From NCBI RefSeq assembly GCF_900166665.1, contig NZ_LT800494.1, positions 1,321,766 through 1,370,766 on the forward strand: a stretch of DNA of 49,001 nucleotides. Reading direction: 5' to 3'. Source of the stretch: Cytobacillus gottheilii (GTDB lineage Bacteria > Bacillota > Bacilli > Bacillales > Cytobacillaceae). The position numbers and the translations under genes are program-made. The notes under the pieces were generated by a model. The model was not told the DNA's origin. It saw nothing but the letters and a program-made list of their open reading frames with translations, and did not search any database. This document shows, piece by piece, positions 27,379-37,112 of this stretch (positions are counted from its first letter, which is position 1; each line of letters opens with the position of its first letter).

Positions 27379-29574
27379 ATGGCGCATGATCAGGTTCTGA
27401 CCGCCGAACAAGTCATCGACATAGTAAAGCAATATTTAAATGAGGAGCAGACCTTATTTGTAAAAGAGGCTTATGAATTTGCCAAGCATGCTCATCGTGA
27501 ACAATATCGCAAATCAGGCGAACCATATATCATTCATCCAATTCAAGTAGCCGGCATTCTTGCTGACTTAGAAATGGATCCTTCTACAGTCGCAGCAGGT
27601 TTTTTACATGATGTTGTTGAGGATACAGAAATTACACTGGAAGATATATCGAACGCATTTAATGATGAAGTTGCCATGCTTGTCGATGGTGTAACAAAAT
27701 TGGGGAAAATTAAATACAAGTCACAGGAAGAACAGCAGGCGGAAAATCATCGCAAAATGTTTGTCGCGATGGCACAGGATATTCGTGTTATCTTAATCAA
27801 ACTTGCTGACCGTCTTCATAATATGAGGACATTAAAGCATCTGCCGGCTGAAAAGCAGCGCCGCATTTCAAACGAGACACTTGAAATCTTTGCGCCTCTT
27901 GCACACCGCTTAGGGATCAGCAAAATTAAATGGGAGCTTGAAGATACAGCATTAAGATATTTAAATCCACAGCAATACTATCGAATCGTTAATTTAATGA
28001 AAAAGAAAAGAGCAGAACGGGAAGAATATCTTGATGAAGTTATTTCCATCATGCGGGAGCGGCTGGATGAGGTGGCAATTAAATCTGAAATGTCAGGCCG
28101 TCCAAAGCATATTTACAGCATTTATCGAAAAATGGCTCTGCAAAACAAGCAGTTTAATGAGATTTATGACTTATTAGCCGTACGAATTGTTGTGAACAGC
28201 ATAAAGGACTGCTACGCTGTTTTAGGGATTATTCATACATGCTGGAAGCCGATGCCAGGAAGATTTAAGGATTATATTGCGATGCCAAAGCAAAATATGT
28301 ATCAATCACTTCATACAACTGTGATTGGACCAAAAGGGGATCCTTTGGAAGTGCAGATCCGCACAATGGAGATGCACCGAATCGCGGAATTTGGGATCGC
28401 TGCCCACTGGGCGTATAAAGAGGGTAAAATAGTAGCTGAAAACTCTTCATTTGAAGAAAAGCTTACATGGTTTAGAGAAATTCTTGACTTCCAGGACGAC
28501 ACAGTTAATGCTGAAGAATTTATGGAATCCTTGAAAATGGATCTGTTTTCAGATATGGTTTTTGTCTTTACACCAAAAGGTGATGTAATTGAACTTCCAT
28601 CAGGCTCTGTTCCAATTGATTTTGCTTACCGAATTCATTCTGAAATCGGCAACAAAACAATCGGCAGCAAAGTGAATGGAAAAATGGTGACACTAGACTA
28701 TAAGCTGCAAACTGGTGATATTATTGAAATTCTCACATCAAAGCATTCTTATGGACCAAGCAAAGATTGGCTAAAGCTGGCGCAATCGTCACAGGCTAAA
28801 AACAAAATTAGACAATTCTTTAAGAAACAGCGAAAAGATGAGAATTTTGAAAAAGGCAAAGAACTTGTTGAAAAAGAAATACGCCAAATGGATTTTGATT
28901 TAAAAGAAATTTTAACAGCTGATAACGTTAAGAAGGTTGTTGAAAAATTTAATTTTGCCAATGAAGACGATATGTATGCTGCAGTAGGTTACAACGGCAT
29001 CACGGCCTTGCAGGTTGCCAACCGATTAACAGAAAAGTGGCGTAAACAACGAGATTTGGAGCAAAACAACGATATTTCAAATGCAGTTTCAGAATTAAAG
29101 TCATTTCCAACTGCGAAAAAACGAGAATCAGGTGTGCGTGTATCGGGTATTGATAACTTGTTAATCCGATTATCGCGCTGCTGTAATCCAGTCCCCGGCG
29201 ATGAGATTGTTGGCTTTATTACAAAAGGCAGGGGAGTCTCCGTTCACCGTGCGGATTGTACTAACATAGGAACAGACGATGCGCAGGCCCGCCTCATACC
29301 AGTCGAATGGGAAACCGGCTTAAATGACCGGAAGGAATATAATGTTGAAATTGAAATCACCGGCTATGATCGCAGAGGACTTCTGAATGAAGTATTGCAG
29401 GCAGTAAATGAAACAAAAACAAATATTTCAGCTGTCACTGGCAAATCGGACCGCAATAAGGCGGCTACGATTGATATGTCCATTGCTATTCAGAATGTCA
29501 GCCATCTGCAAAAAGTAGTTGATCGAATCAAACAAATACCAGACGTGTATGCTGTCAGACGTATAATGAATTAA
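27379..29574 (+). CDS. relA: RelA/Rel, bifunctional (p)ppGpp synthetase/hydrolase
   Basis: Rel makes (p)ppGpp on stalled ribosomes during amino acid starvation and hydrolyses it on recovery. The 731-aa product has the HD hydrolase domain with its metal residues intact (His53 in YIIHPIQV, His77-Asp78 in FLHDVVED, and [10 protein letters not shown]), so it should be able to hydrolyse. The synthetase domain follows ([30 protein letters not shown]), then TGS ([20 protein letters not shown]), a helical/zinc-finger region ([18 protein letters not shown]) and the C-terminal ACT domain. I use ATG 27379 after AAAGGTGA; the frame extends 30 codons upstream without family similarity. It is followed by dtd after 19 bases. 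Confidence 0.97.
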   Translation: MAHDQVLTAEQVIDIVKQYLNEEQTLFVKEAYEFAKHAHREQYRKSGEPYIIHPIQVAGILADLEMDPSTVAAGFLHDVVEDTEITLEDISNAFNDEVAMLVDGVTKLGKIKYKSQEEQQAENHRKMFVAMAQDIRVILIKLADRLHNMRTLKHLPAEKQRRISNETLEIFAPLAHRLGISKIKWELEDTALRYLNPQQYYRIVNLMKKKRAEREEYLDEVISIMRERLDEVAIKSEMSGRPKHIYSIYRKMALQNKQFNEIYDLLAVRIVVNSIKDCYAVLGIIHTCWKPMPGRFKDYIAMPKQNMYQSLHTTVIGPKGDPLEVQIRTMEMHRIAEFGIAAHWAYKEGKIVAENSSFEEKLTWFREILDFQDDTVNAEEFMESLKMDLFSDMVFVFTPKGDVIELPSGSVPIDFAYRIHSEIGNKTIGSKVNGKMVTLDYKLQTGDIIEILTSKHSYGPSKDWLKLAQSSQAKNKIRQFFKKQRKDENFEKGKELVEKEIRQMDFDLKEILTADNVKKVVEKFNFANEDDMYAAVGYNGITALQVANRLTEKWRKQRDLEQNNDISNAVSELKSFPTAKKRESGVRVSGIDNLLIRLSRCCNPVPGDEIVGFITKGRGVSVHRADCTNIGTDDAQARLIPVEWETGLNDRKEYNVEIEITGYDRRGLLNEVLQAVNETKTNISAVTGKSDRNKAATIDMSIAIQNVSHLQKVVDRIKQIPDVYAVRRIMN

Positions 29575-29593
29575 TCTGGGAGAGTATAGTGTT

Positions 29594-30034
29594 ATGAAGG
29601 TAGTAGTACAGCGAAGCAAACAAGCGAGTGTCACGGTCGAAGAAGAGGTTGTGGGCAGAATTGAAAAAGGTTTTGTCCTGCTTGTTGGTGTCACACATGA
29701 AGATACAGATGAGGATGCAGCTTTTCTTGCTGATAAAGTTGCTAACTTAAGGGTCTTTGATGATGTGGATGGAAAAATGAATTTATCCATTTTAGACGCA
29801 GGCGGAGAGATTTTGTCAGTTTCCCAGTTTACTCTTTATGGTGATTGCCGAAAAGGCCGCAGACCAAACTTTATGAATGCAGCTAAACCAGATACCGCGT
29901 TAACATTGTATAATGCTTTTAATGCATATCTGCGTGAAAAAGGTTTAAAGGTTGAAACAGGTACCTTTGGTGCGATGATGGACGTTCAGCTGACGAATGA
30001 CGGCCCAGTCACACTCATTATAGAAAGCAAATAA
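29594..30034 (+). CDS. dtd: Dtd, D-aminoacyl-tRNA deacylase
   Basis: Dtd hydrolyses D-amino acids (and glycine) wrongly attached to tRNA. The 146-aa length is typical. Both catalytic signatures are present: [16 protein letters not shown] (the SQFTL motif) and [11 protein letters not shown] (the GPVT motif). The ATG follows GGGAGAG. It shares a transcript with relA and ends at a strong bidirectional terminator. Confidence 0.96.
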   Translation: MKVVVQRSKQASVTVEEEVVGRIEKGFVLLVGVTHEDTDEDAAFLADKVANLRVFDDVDGKMNLSILDAGGEILSVSQFTLYGDCRKGRRPNFMNAAKPDTALTLYNAFNAYLREKGLKVETGTFGAMMDVQLTNDGPVTLIIESK

Positions 30035-30062
30035 AAAACAGCTCACTAAGAGCTGTTTTTTT
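30033..30062. terminator. Bidirectional terminator between dtd and the amidase gene
   Basis: AAAAAACAGCTC (30033-30044) pairs with GAGCTGTTTTTT (30050-30061). T-runs on both strands allow it to end dtd and the convergent amidase gene. Confidence 0.93.
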
Positions 30063-30068
30063 TTATTA

Positions 30069-31829
30069 CTACTTAAAATAATTCACTAGTCCTTCATACA
30101 TTCCTGTAGCTGCTGCTTCCTGATATTGCGGTGAACTAACAGCCATTTCTTCCGTTGGGTTGCTTAGGTAGCCAAGCTCAATTAAGATCGCTTTCTGGCT
30201 ATTTTCTCTAAGCACATAATAATCGCCTTGACGATGCCCGCGATCTTTTAAACGAGTTCTCGCAGCTGTTGAGGCATGAACATCTCTTGCAAGACTTTCC
30301 TGAAAGCCATGGTAATAATAGGTTGTCATTCCGCGTACACTGCGATCATTAATGCTATCATAATGAATACTGATAAAAGCATCTGCTCCATTAACGGAAG
30401 AACTTCTTACCCGTGTTTCAAGAGGGATATATGTATCAGTGTTTCTTGTTAAAATAACATTTGCACCTGCAGCCTTCAGCTTGTCCGCTAATAGCTGTGC
30501 AGTCTGTAAATTCAGTTTCTTTTCTAATGTGCCTCGTGTACCTGTGGTGCCATTATCTCTGCCGCCATGTCCTGGATCAATCACAATCGTTTTATTTTTC
30601 ACAGTGTTTCCTGATCCTCGTTTTTCAATTTGAGGCGCTTGTCCATTAATGGTCACAATCCAGCCAGCAACGAAACCTGTGCTGCCGTCATTCAATTTGA
30701 TTTCATACCAGTCATTTTTTAATGAGATTGCCTCAAAAACTTGGCCGGCATGAGCTCTTTCCACAACGGCTGAACTTGTTGAAGTGGATGCCCGTATGTT
30801 TGTGCCATCATGTATGATTGACACCGTGCTGCCGCTTAAAGATTTATTGACAGTTTGAGCACTGCCAGCATTTTGCTTCTCTAAAAACCAGCCTGCGACC
30901 CATCCATAAGAGCCTTCTTCAAACTCAATTTTGACCCAATCATGACTTTCTTCAAGCATGGTGAACGACTGACCTTTTGTAACATTCCCGATTTTGCTTC
31001 CATTTAAGGAAGGGGTGTCTCTTACAATTAAAGAATCTGCTTTAATAAGTCCTGTATTCCCGGTTGTAAGCTTATTACTGGTAGTGCCAGCTGTTGAGGA
31101 ACCAGTCCCTGCCTCCACATAGTCACTGCTTACCCATGCCGATTGTCCAGAAAAAGAAATCTCAACCCAGCCGTTTTTCTTGGATAGAATTTTTACAGTG
31201 GACCCTTGTTCTAGCTTGCCAAGAATTTCACTGCCAGTTGTTGAGTCAGATCGGATATTTACCGAGCTGCCTGTGATTGTACCAGTCTTTTCATCCCCAG
31301 ATGATTCTTCGATATCATTTGAAACATCATTTGAATCTAGTTGAAGATAATCGTTAAATACCCAGCCAAGACCATAAGGAGTTTCCAGCTGTGTCCACTC
31401 GCCGTTGCTTTTTTCAATGCGATAGGATTCACCTTGATGAACCGTGCCGATAACAGAGTTGTCTGTTCCGGGACCGCTTCTCACACGCAATCCATCTTCA
31501 GTAATTGTTGCTTGTCCGCTCCATGCAGAGTCGCTCGAAGATGATGATGAGCTGTTTGCTGATGTCACAAGCCAGTCAGCCACCCAGCCTTGTTCTCCTT
31601 TAAAGCTTATTTGCTGCCATTCATTTTCTTGTCCAAGCAGCTGATATTCCTCTCCCCGGCTTGCTTTTCCTAAAATAGGATAGCTTAATCCGGGACCTGA
31701 CCTTACATTCAATTCATCAACCGCAATTTGGATATTGAAACCTTCTGCTTCAGCATTGGCAGCAGGAATAAAAGCCGCTAGCAAAAAAATGAAGCACAAG
31801 AATACGGTTGCTGCTTTTCTCTTTAACAA
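30069..31829 (-). CDS. yrvJ: N-acetylmuramoyl-L-alanine amidase with five SH3b repeats (YrvJ-like)
   Basis: A secreted peptidoglycan hydrolase that cuts the amide bond between muramic acid and the stem peptide. The 586-aa protein has a signal peptide (cleavage likely after AANA, about residue 26), then five bacterial SH3 repeats at about 33-88, 107-161, 183-238, 260-315 and 332-392, each with an xVRSGPG/NIRSxxx-type start and a GWV end, and a C-terminal Amidase_3 domain (about 411-585). The zinc and catalytic residues are visible in VIDPGHGGRDNG, SIHYDS and ILIELGYLSN. Linkers are Ser/Thr-rich. It starts with TTG after GAGGAGG. Position beside dtd and hisS matches yrvJ of B. subtilis, which has fewer residues. 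Confidence 0.88.
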   Translation of the reverse strand: MLKRKAATVFLCFIFLLAAFIPAANAEAEGFNIQIAVDELNVRSGPGLSYPILGKASRGEEYQLLGQENEWQQISFKGEQGWVADWLVTSANSSSSSSSDSAWSGQATITEDGLRVRSGPGTDNSVIGTVHQGESYRIEKSNGEWTQLETPYGLGWVFNDYLQLDSNDVSNDIEESSGDEKTGTITGSSVNIRSDSTTGSEILGKLEQGSTVKILSKKNGWVEISFSGQSAWVSSDYVEAGTGSSTAGTTSNKLTTGNTGLIKADSLIVRDTPSLNGSKIGNVTKGQSFTMLEESHDWVKIEFEEGSYGWVAGWFLEKQNAGSAQTVNKSLSGSTVSIIHDGTNIRASTSTSSAVVERAHAGQVFEAISLKNDWYEIKLNDGSTGFVAGWIVTINGQAPQIEKRGSGNTVKNKTIVIDPGHGGRDNGTTGTRGTLEKKLNLQTAQLLADKLKAAGANVILTRNTDTYIPLETRVRSSSVNGADAFISIHYDSINDRSVRGMTTYYYHGFQESLARDVHASTAARTRLKDRGHRQGDYYVLRENSQKAILIELGYLSNPTEEMAVSSPQYQEAAATGMYEGLVNYFK

Positions 31830-31876
31830 AAAAATCCTCCTCTCTCAGAAAAAAATGCCAAATAACAGCCTTACAC

Positions 31877-31906
31877 AGTATAACATTTTCTTCAGGGTGT
31901 TTTCAG
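31877..31906 (-). promoter_or_regulatory. Putative promoter of the amidase gene
   Basis: On the minus strand CTGAAA, an 18-base spacer and TGTTATACT (an extended -10) lie about 50 bases upstream of the TTG start. The rest of the 398-bp gap to 32227 shows only a more GC-rich patch at about 31945-32025 with no ORF of note or known RNA motif. Confidence 0.45.
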
Positions 31907-32227
31907 CATTGTTGAGTAATACGACTGATTTCCACTCCATTATGTACGCGCTTTTAGCGGGGCAGGTAGAGAGCTTCTCGTCATGATCGCTCCTGCGGCG
32001 GCGTCTTATTGTCCTGTTTCTCCCCATTCCATTTCAATCAACTAGATTAATGATACCGGGCAAACTTCTTAACACAAAATTAGTACCAGCCTATTATACT
32101 AATTCGTTATTTAATTTGCATTTCCTCTAAGAAAATTTTTTTATGATAGAGGGCAGATTAGAAAAATAAACTTTCCTTTATTGGGAATACTAACAAGAAG
32201 AATATAAGCTAAAGGGTGGTTTTTTTA

Positions 32228-32404
32228 ATGAGATTTGGCGATAAAGGAATGTCAGTTCAATCAGCTAACAATAAATTATTTGGTGTTGATTTTCATGATT
32301 TTATCCAATCAGAGCAGCAATCAAACATGGTTGAGCTGGCTTCTGAATTTGGTTTGACATTAAAAGATGTTAAAACATTAAAAAAGAAAATGGGGCGCTC
32401 TTAA
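32228..32404 (+). CDS. Small conserved protein of unknown function (possible YrzK)
   Basis: A 58-aa protein, MRFGDKGMSVQSANNKLFG at the N-terminus and a basic C-terminus (LTLKDVKTLKKKMGRS). The C-terminal half, from SNMVELASEFGLTLKDVKTL, looks like a short helix-turn-helix-like pair of helices. The ATG is preceded by AAAGGGTGG. Its place between the amidase gene and hisS corresponds to the small ORF yrzK in B. subtilis as I remember it, but I am not certain of the name and give no function. The coding case rests on the good ribosome binding site, full-length frame and conserved position. Confidence 0.6.
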   Translation: MRFGDKGMSVQSANNKLFGVDFHDFIQSEQQSNMVELASEFGLTLKDVKTLKKKMGRS

Positions 32405-32412
32405 TTTCACTA

Positions 32413-32441
32413 TTGACATTATTGGGTTTGGTCCTTAATAT
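32413..32441 (+). promoter_or_regulatory. Sigma-A promoter of the hisS-aspS operon
   Basis: TTGACA (32413-32418), a 17-base spacer and TAATAT (32436-32441) form a near-consensus promoter. The predicted start near 32448 lies upstream of both the repeat element and the T-box, so the leader would be about 490 nt long. Confidence 0.75.
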
Positions 32442-32465
32442 TAAATAAATAATATAGCATATGGA

Positions 32466-32609
32466 AAGGCGCTTACGCTTTTCGTATTGTCTAGCTGCAG
32501 GCGCTAGGGACTCGAGGTCTTAAGTCAATCTGCCCTAAAGGTTAAAGAACAACCTTTAGTACATCTTGCCTTAAGCTTGTCGGGGCTGAGCAAGGCGCTT
32601 ACGCTTTTC
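32466..32609. repeat. Dispersed intergenic repeat element with direct terminal repeats
   Basis: The 18-bp AAGGCGCTTACGCTTTTC occurs at both ends (32466-32483 and 32592-32609). Between them are several inverted segments (CTAGC/GCTAG near 32491; CTTAAG at both sides; CTAAAGGTT with AACCTTTAG around a short loop) and the strings CTAGCTGCAGGCGCTAG, CTCGAGG and CTTGTCGGGGCTGAG. From memory this type of sequence is scattered through many Bacillaceae genomes. It has no coding capacity. It interrupts the stretch between promoter and T-box. Confidence 0.7.
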
Positions 32610-32612
32610 ATA

Positions 32613-32880
32613 TAACCGATGATGGAGAAGAGTAGTTAAATCCTAATTGGAAAGAGAGGAAATGCCTTAGGCTGAAAGCATTTCTCCAAACTGATTTAAT
32701 GAAAGAACACTTCGTAGGCTTCGTTCTGAAATGCCAATCTGGTCTAGTAGGAAATGAACGTACACAGGCGTTAACTGTAAAAGTGGAAGCAGGTAAACTG
32801 ACTTCAATTAGGGTGGCACCACGGGAATATAACTCTCGTCCCTTGTATTTGTAATGAATACAAGGGACGAGAGTTTTTTG
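32613..32880 (+). promoter_or_regulatory. T-box leader of hisS-aspS
   Basis: This riboswitch-like leader senses uncharged tRNA and switches between terminator and antiterminator. Stem I is recognisable from GATGATGGAGAAGAGTAG (GA motif and AGUA) and the apical GGCTGAAAG region. The T-box sequence AGGGTGGCACCACGGG is at 32810-32825 with TGGC to pair with a tRNA 3' end whose discriminator is G. In the specifier loop (3' strand TGAAAGAACA, 32727-32740 region), AAC followed by A fits the usual specifier position best, while the overlapping CAC would read His. The terminator is annotated separately. Confidence 0.88.
32831..32880 (+). terminator. T-box-controlled terminator
   Basis: A 19-bp perfect stem, AACTCTCGTCCCTTGTATT (32831-32849) with its complement at 32857-32875, is followed by TTTTTTG. 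It ends about 55 bases before the hisS start codon and is the regulated terminator of the leader. Confidence 0.93.
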
Positions 32881-32935
32881 TGTTCAGACTATTTTTATAC
32901 ATATATAGTAATTAATTGTTTTAGGAGGATCAATT

Positions 32936-34210
32936 ATGGCAATTCACATACCAAGAGGAACGCAGGATATTTTACCTGGAGAAGTTGAGAAATGGCAGCT
33001 TATTGAACAGAAGGCGAAGGAAATCTGCGACAGATTTCAATATCAGGAAATCAGAACGCCGATTTTCGAACACACAGAGCTGTTTTTGCGCGGAGTAGGC
33101 GATACAACGGATGTTGTCCAAAAAGAAATGTATACCTTTGAAGACCGCGGCGAGCGCAGCTTAACGCTTCGTCCAGAGGGAACAGCTGCTGTAGTGCGCT
33201 CTTATGTTGAAAATAAGATGTTTGGCTACGCGAACCAGCCGATTAAGCTTTATTATATGGGACCAATGTTCCGCTATGAACGCCCGCAGGCAGGCAGATT
33301 CCGCCAGTTTGTGCAATTTGGTGTTGAAGCAATCGGCAGTACTGATCCGGCAATAGATGCAGAAGTCATTGCTCTTGCAATGACATTTTATAAAGAAATG
33401 GGCTTAAAAAAATTAAAGCTTGTGATTAACAGCTTAGGTGATAAAGAAAGCAGAGGAGCTCACCGCGATGCATTGATTGCACACTTCAAACCGCGGATCG
33501 GAGAATTCTGCAGCGACTGTCAGAGCAGACTTGAGAAAAATCCGATGAGGATTTTGGATTGTAAAAAAGATCGTGAGCATGAACTAATGAAGACAGCACC
33601 ATCGATATTGGATTACTTAAATGAAGAGTCAAAAACTTATTTTGAAAAGGTTCAGAGATATTTACAGGATCTTGACATAGAATTTGTGGTGGACCCAAAT
33701 CTAGTGCGCGGATTGGACTATTACACACACACAGCATTTGAGATTATGAGTGATGCAGAAGGTTTTGGTGCCATCACAACTCTTTGCGGCGGCGGTAGAT
33801 ACAATGGATTAACAGAAGACATTGGCGGGCCGGAAGCCCCTGGTATTGGCTTTGCATTCAGTATTGAAAGACTCATTGCAGCTCTTGCTGCTGAAAAGGT
33901 AGAGCTGGATTTAAAGAGCAGCATTGATTGTTATCTTGTCGCATTGGGTGACGAAGCAAAGGATTACACAGTTGGCCTGCTGCAGAAGCTTAGAAACGCT
34001 GGCTTTTCTGCTGATCGAGATTATTTAGATCGTAAAATTAAAGCGCAATTTAAAGCGGCAGACCGGGTCAATGCGAAATATGTTGCTGTACTTGGAGAAG
34101 ATGAACTAAAAGCAAATAAAATCAATCTAAAATCCATGGATACTGGTGAACAAACGGAAATCAATCTCAATACATTTATCGAGAAATTTATAGAACTAAG
34201 CGGCAAATAG
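32936..34210 (+). CDS. hisS: HisS, histidyl-tRNA synthetase
   Basis: Class II synthetase that charges tRNA-His. The 424-aa protein has motif 1 ([16 protein letters not shown] and IFEHTELF), motif 2 ([15 protein letters not shown]), the histidine-binding loops [14 protein letters not shown] and [10 protein letters not shown], motif 3 ([11 protein letters not shown]) and a C-terminal anticodon-binding domain. It starts with ATG after TAGGAGG. It is the first gene of the T-box-regulated hisS-aspS operon, 11 bases from aspS. Confidence 0.97.
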   Translation: MAIHIPRGTQDILPGEVEKWQLIEQKAKEICDRFQYQEIRTPIFEHTELFLRGVGDTTDVVQKEMYTFEDRGERSLTLRPEGTAAVVRSYVENKMFGYANQPIKLYYMGPMFRYERPQAGRFRQFVQFGVEAIGSTDPAIDAEVIALAMTFYKEMGLKKLKLVINSLGDKESRGAHRDALIAHFKPRIGEFCSDCQSRLEKNPMRILDCKKDREHELMKTAPSILDYLNEESKTYFEKVQRYLQDLDIEFVVDPNLVRGLDYYTHTAFEIMSDAEGFGAITTLCGGGRYNGLTEDIGGPEAPGIGFAFSIERLIAALAAEKVELDLKSSIDCYLVALGDEAKDYTVGLLQKLRNAGFSADRDYLDRKIKAQFKAADRVNAKYVAVLGEDELKANKINLKSMDTGEQTEINLNTFIEKFIELSGK

Positions 34211-34221
34211 GAGGAATAGAG

Positions 34222-35997
34222 ATGTTTGGCAGAACTTATGAATGTGGGCATATCAACAGCAGCCATATTGGCGAAACAGTGACGTTAAAAGGATGGGTGC
34301 AAAAGCGCCGCGATCTGGGAGGACTAATTTTTATCGACCTTCGTGACCGTACGGGAATTGTGCAAATCGTGTTTAACCCGGAAGTTTCAAAAGAAGCATT
34401 AGAAACAGCAGAAAAAATCAGAAATGAATATGTGCTTGATGTGACAGGAACGGTTGTTGCACGTCAAGAAGGCACAGTGAACGAAAATCTGAAAACAGGG
34501 GAAATTGAAGTCTCAGTTGCAACTGTGAATATCATTAATGAAGCGAAAACACCTCCGTTTGTAATTGAAGATCAAACGGATGTATCTGAAGATATTCGTT
34601 TGAAATACCGATATTTAGATATGCGCAGACCAGCTATTTTTGAAACATTAAAAATGCGTCATCAAGTCACAAAAACAATGCGGAATTTCCTTGATGAAGA
34701 AGGATTCATCGATGTAGAAACACCAATTTTAACGAAGAGCACACCTGAAGGGGCTCGCGACTATTTAGTGCCTAGCCGAGTACATCCAGGCGAATTCTAC
34801 GCACTTCCGCAATCACCGCAGATTTTCAAACAGTTATTGATGGTTGGCGGATTTGAAAAATATTATCAAATCGCCCGCTGTTTCCGTGATGAAGACTTGC
34901 GTGCGGACCGTCAGCCTGAATTTACACAGCTTGATATCGAAACAAGCTTCATGAGCCAGGATGATATTATTGCAATGATGGAATCAATGATGACAAAAAT
35001 CATGAAGGACGTTAAGGGCATTCAGATTGAAACACCGTTTAACCGGATGCCATACCAAGAGGCGATGGACCGTTTTGGCTCAGATAAGCCGGATACACGC
35101 TTTGCAATGGAATTAACAGACGTGTCTGCTATTGTAAAGGACTCAGGTTTTAAGGTATTTGCAGGTGCTGTTTCATCTGGAGGGCAAGTGAAAGCCATTA
35201 ATGTGAAAAATGGTGCATCAGCATACTCTCGTAAAGATATCGATGCTCTAACAGAATTCGTTGCCAGATATGGCGCAAAAGGCCTTGCATGGCTGAAAGC
35301 GGAAGAAGAAGGCTTAAAAGGACCAATTGCTAAGTTTGTCAGCCCAGAAGAAGAAAGTGAACTAAAATCGGCACTTTTAGTTGAAACAGGAGATTTGCTG
35401 TTATTTGTAGCTGATAAAAAGAATGTAGTTGCAGATGCATTAGGTGCACTTCGCTTAAAAATCGGTAAAGAACAAAACCTGATTGATCAAAGCAAATTCA
35501 ATTTCTTATGGGTAACAGATTGGCCATTGCTTGAATATGCAGAAGATGAAGGCCGCTATTATGCAGCACACCATCCATTCACAATGCCGGCGCGTGATGA
35601 TCTGCATTTATTGGACAGCAATCCTGAACAGGTGAAGGCACAAGCATATGACCTAGTCTTAAACGGCTATGAGCTTGGCGGTGGATCTCTACGTATTTTC
35701 GAACGTGAAGTCCAGGAAAAAATGTTTGAAGTACTTGGCTTCTCAAAAGAAGAAGCAAGAGAGCAGTTTGGATTCCTGCTTGAAGCATTCGAATATGGAA
35801 CGCCTCCGCATGGCGGAATTGCTTTAGGCCTTGACCGTCTTGTGATGCTGCTTGCAGGCAGAACAAATCTGCGTGATACGATTGCATTCCCTAAAACAGC
35901 AAGTGCAAGCTGCGTGCTGACGAATGCACCAGGTGAGGTTAGTGAGACTCAGTTAGATGACTTACACTTAGCTTTAAATCTTAAAAAAAGTGAATAA
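34222..35997 (+). CDS. aspS: AspS, aspartyl-tRNA synthetase
   Basis: Class II bacterial-type aspartyl-tRNA synthetase of 591 aa. It has an N-terminal anticodon-binding OB domain ([20 protein letters not shown]), catalytic motif 2 ([19 protein letters not shown]), the inserted GAD domain (about residues 290-410), HHPFTMP and motif 3 ([15 protein letters not shown]). The ATG follows AGGAGG. It shares a transcript and T-box control with hisS; whether it is discriminating or also charges tRNA-Asn cannot be told from this window. Confidence 0.97.
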   Translation: MFGRTYECGHINSSHIGETVTLKGWVQKRRDLGGLIFIDLRDRTGIVQIVFNPEVSKEALETAEKIRNEYVLDVTGTVVARQEGTVNENLKTGEIEVSVATVNIINEAKTPPFVIEDQTDVSEDIRLKYRYLDMRRPAIFETLKMRHQVTKTMRNFLDEEGFIDVETPILTKSTPEGARDYLVPSRVHPGEFYALPQSPQIFKQLLMVGGFEKYYQIARCFRDEDLRADRQPEFTQLDIETSFMSQDDIIAMMESMMTKIMKDVKGIQIETPFNRMPYQEAMDRFGSDKPDTRFAMELTDVSAIVKDSGFKVFAGAVSSGGQVKAINVKNGASAYSRKDIDALTEFVARYGAKGLAWLKAEEEGLKGPIAKFVSPEEESELKSALLVETGDLLLFVADKKNVVADALGALRLKIGKEQNLIDQSKFNFLWVTDWPLLEYAEDEGRYYAAHHPFTMPARDDLHLLDSNPEQVKAQAYDLVLNGYELGGGSLRIFEREVQEKMFEVLGFSKEEAREQFGFLLEAFEYGTPPHGGIALGLDRLVMLLAGRTNLRDTIAFPKTASASCVLTNAPGEVSETQLDDLHLALNLKKSE

Positions 35998-36015
35998 TTG
36001 CCTATTCCTTACTCA

Positions 36016-36044
36016 TTGTAAGAGCTTTCATTTCGTGATATAAT
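36016..36044 (+). promoter_or_regulatory. Sigma-A promoter of 6S RNA
   Basis: TTGTAA (36016-36021), a 17-base spacer and a perfect TATAAT (36039-36044) precede the 6S RNA by about 13 bases. Confidence 0.8.
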
Positions 36045-36057
36045 GAGTTCAATTCAT

Positions 36058-36253
36058 AAAGAGTCCTGATGTGTTCGTTGCAATACCTGAAATTTTGACC
36101 GAACATTATTCCTTCGGGAGTCCAGAGTTTCCGAGCCGCGTAAATGCCTCCATGTTAGAGGACTTGCAAATGCAGGAACAGGACACCCACCTGCTGAGTG
36201 CGGGTTCAAAACGAAGGCACATGAGGCGACGGCATGATTGGGACTCTTTAACT
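36058..36253 (+). ncRNA. bsrA: 6S RNA (6S-1/BsrA type)
   Basis: 6S RNA mimics an open promoter and binds RNA polymerase holoenzyme during slow growth. The 5' end AAAGAGTCCTGATGTG and the 3' end GGACTCTTT close the long terminal stem, and the conserved internal parts TTTGACCGAACATT-like (TTTTGACCGAACATT), CTTCGGGAGTCCAGAGT and GAGCCGCGT match Bacillus 6S-1 from memory. In B. subtilis bsrA also lies between aspS and yrvM (tcdA). Length about 196 nt; the exact ends are estimated. An ORF that crosses this region is not a gene. Confidence 0.92.
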
Positions 36254-36267
36254 ACATACTTACGAAT

Positions 36268-36297
36268 AAACCCTGCACTAATTGCGTGGGGTTTTTT
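36268..36297 (+). terminator. Terminator of 6S RNA
   Basis: AAACCCTGC pairs with GTGGGGTTT through two G-U pairs around a 9-nt loop, followed by further T residues (36292-36297). Confidence 0.7.
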
Positions 36298-36402
36298 AAT
36301 GTGTTTTAAAATAATTTGAAAAAAATTAAAAATATTGCTGAAATTCATTTTAATGGCTGTTACATTCATTTTGGACGTACAAACAAAATGGAGGTAATAC
36401 GG

Positions 36403-36854
36403 ATGAAAATAAGAATTGAAAGTTTACTCGCAGCACGTATTGCGTATATTCGGCATGTTGGACCATATGGGATGGGGAATCTTGAAGCGATGAGGAGAAT
36501 AAAAGAGTGGGGAAGGGAAAACGGGCTGATGCAGGGAGAAGGGATGATTGTGGGGATATCACATGATATCCTGGGACGACACTACCTGAACGCTGCAGAT
36601 ATGATGCTGGAATTGTGATCACTGAGGGAGTACTTTTGGATGATCAAGTTTGTGAGGGGGGTCTTTTGCCAGGAAGATATGCTATTTATGAAGTTGAGCA
36701 TACTGCTGAAGCGATTGAGATAGCCTGGGGAATGATATTTTTGGAATTGAAGAAAAATGGATTACGTGTGGACATGGAGCGGCCGGCATTTGAGCGATAT
36801 AGCGAAGAAAAGGTAGAGAGTCATCTTTGTGAGATTTGTGTACCTGTTAAATAG
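36403..36854 (+). pseudogene. Frameshifted GyrI-like/AraC effector-binding domain protein
   Basis: Two overlapping frames together encode one GyrI-like small-molecule-binding domain of about 150 aa, the usual single-domain length. The 5' frame (ATG 36403 after GGAGG) gives MKIRIESLLAARIAYIRHVG, EAMRRIKEWG and MIVGISHD. The 3' frame gives LPERCRYDAGIVITEG, PGRYAIYEVEHTAE and ICVPVK to the TAG at 36852. The join is near 36566, where CATGATATCCTGGG would need one more base after CATGAT to read ISHDDPGTT. Such domains bind hydrophobic ligands or act as anti-gyrase-inhibitor-like proteins; the function here is unknown. The gene is either inactivated or the base is a sequencing error. Confidence 0.75.
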
Positions 36855-36868
36855 AGGGGATTTAGTGG

Positions 36869-37112
36869 GTTTGATAGGAAACTCAAATAATTTGATAGGA
36901 AACTCAGGAATTTTGATAGGAAAGCCGGATAATTTGATAGGAAGTCCAGGAATTTTGATAGGAACCCGAGAAATTTTGATAGGAAGTCCAGGAATTGATA
37001 GGAAACTCGAAAAATTTGATAGGAAGCCTAGGAATTTTGATAGGAAAAACACAAATTTTGATAGGAACCCGAGAAATTTTAATAGGAAACTCAAAACATT
37101 TAATAGGAAAAT
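36869..37112. repeat. 21-bp intergenic tandem array (GATAGGAA core), 12 units
   Basis: GATAGG (or AATAGG in the last two) starts at 36873, 36894, 36915, 36936, 36957, 36978, 36997, 37018, 37039, 37060, 37081 and 37102. Ten of the eleven steps are exactly 21 bp and one is 19 bp. The TTTTGATAGGAA half is nearly constant and the other 9-10 bases vary. The array begins 17 bases after the GyrI-like stop codon and runs toward the adhE terminator. Frames are open on both strands because 21 is a multiple of three, but there is no ribosome binding site and the 19-bp unit breaks the frame. Confidence 0.93.

Noticed and set aside
31945..32025. A GC-richer patch with a short minus-strand ORF (14 codons) after AGGAG
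   Set aside because: Too short to support, with no recognisable peptide; probably chance.
36071..36319. An 82-aa ORF downstream of aspS
   Set aside because: It lies on the 6S RNA and its terminator; sequence is explained by the RNA.
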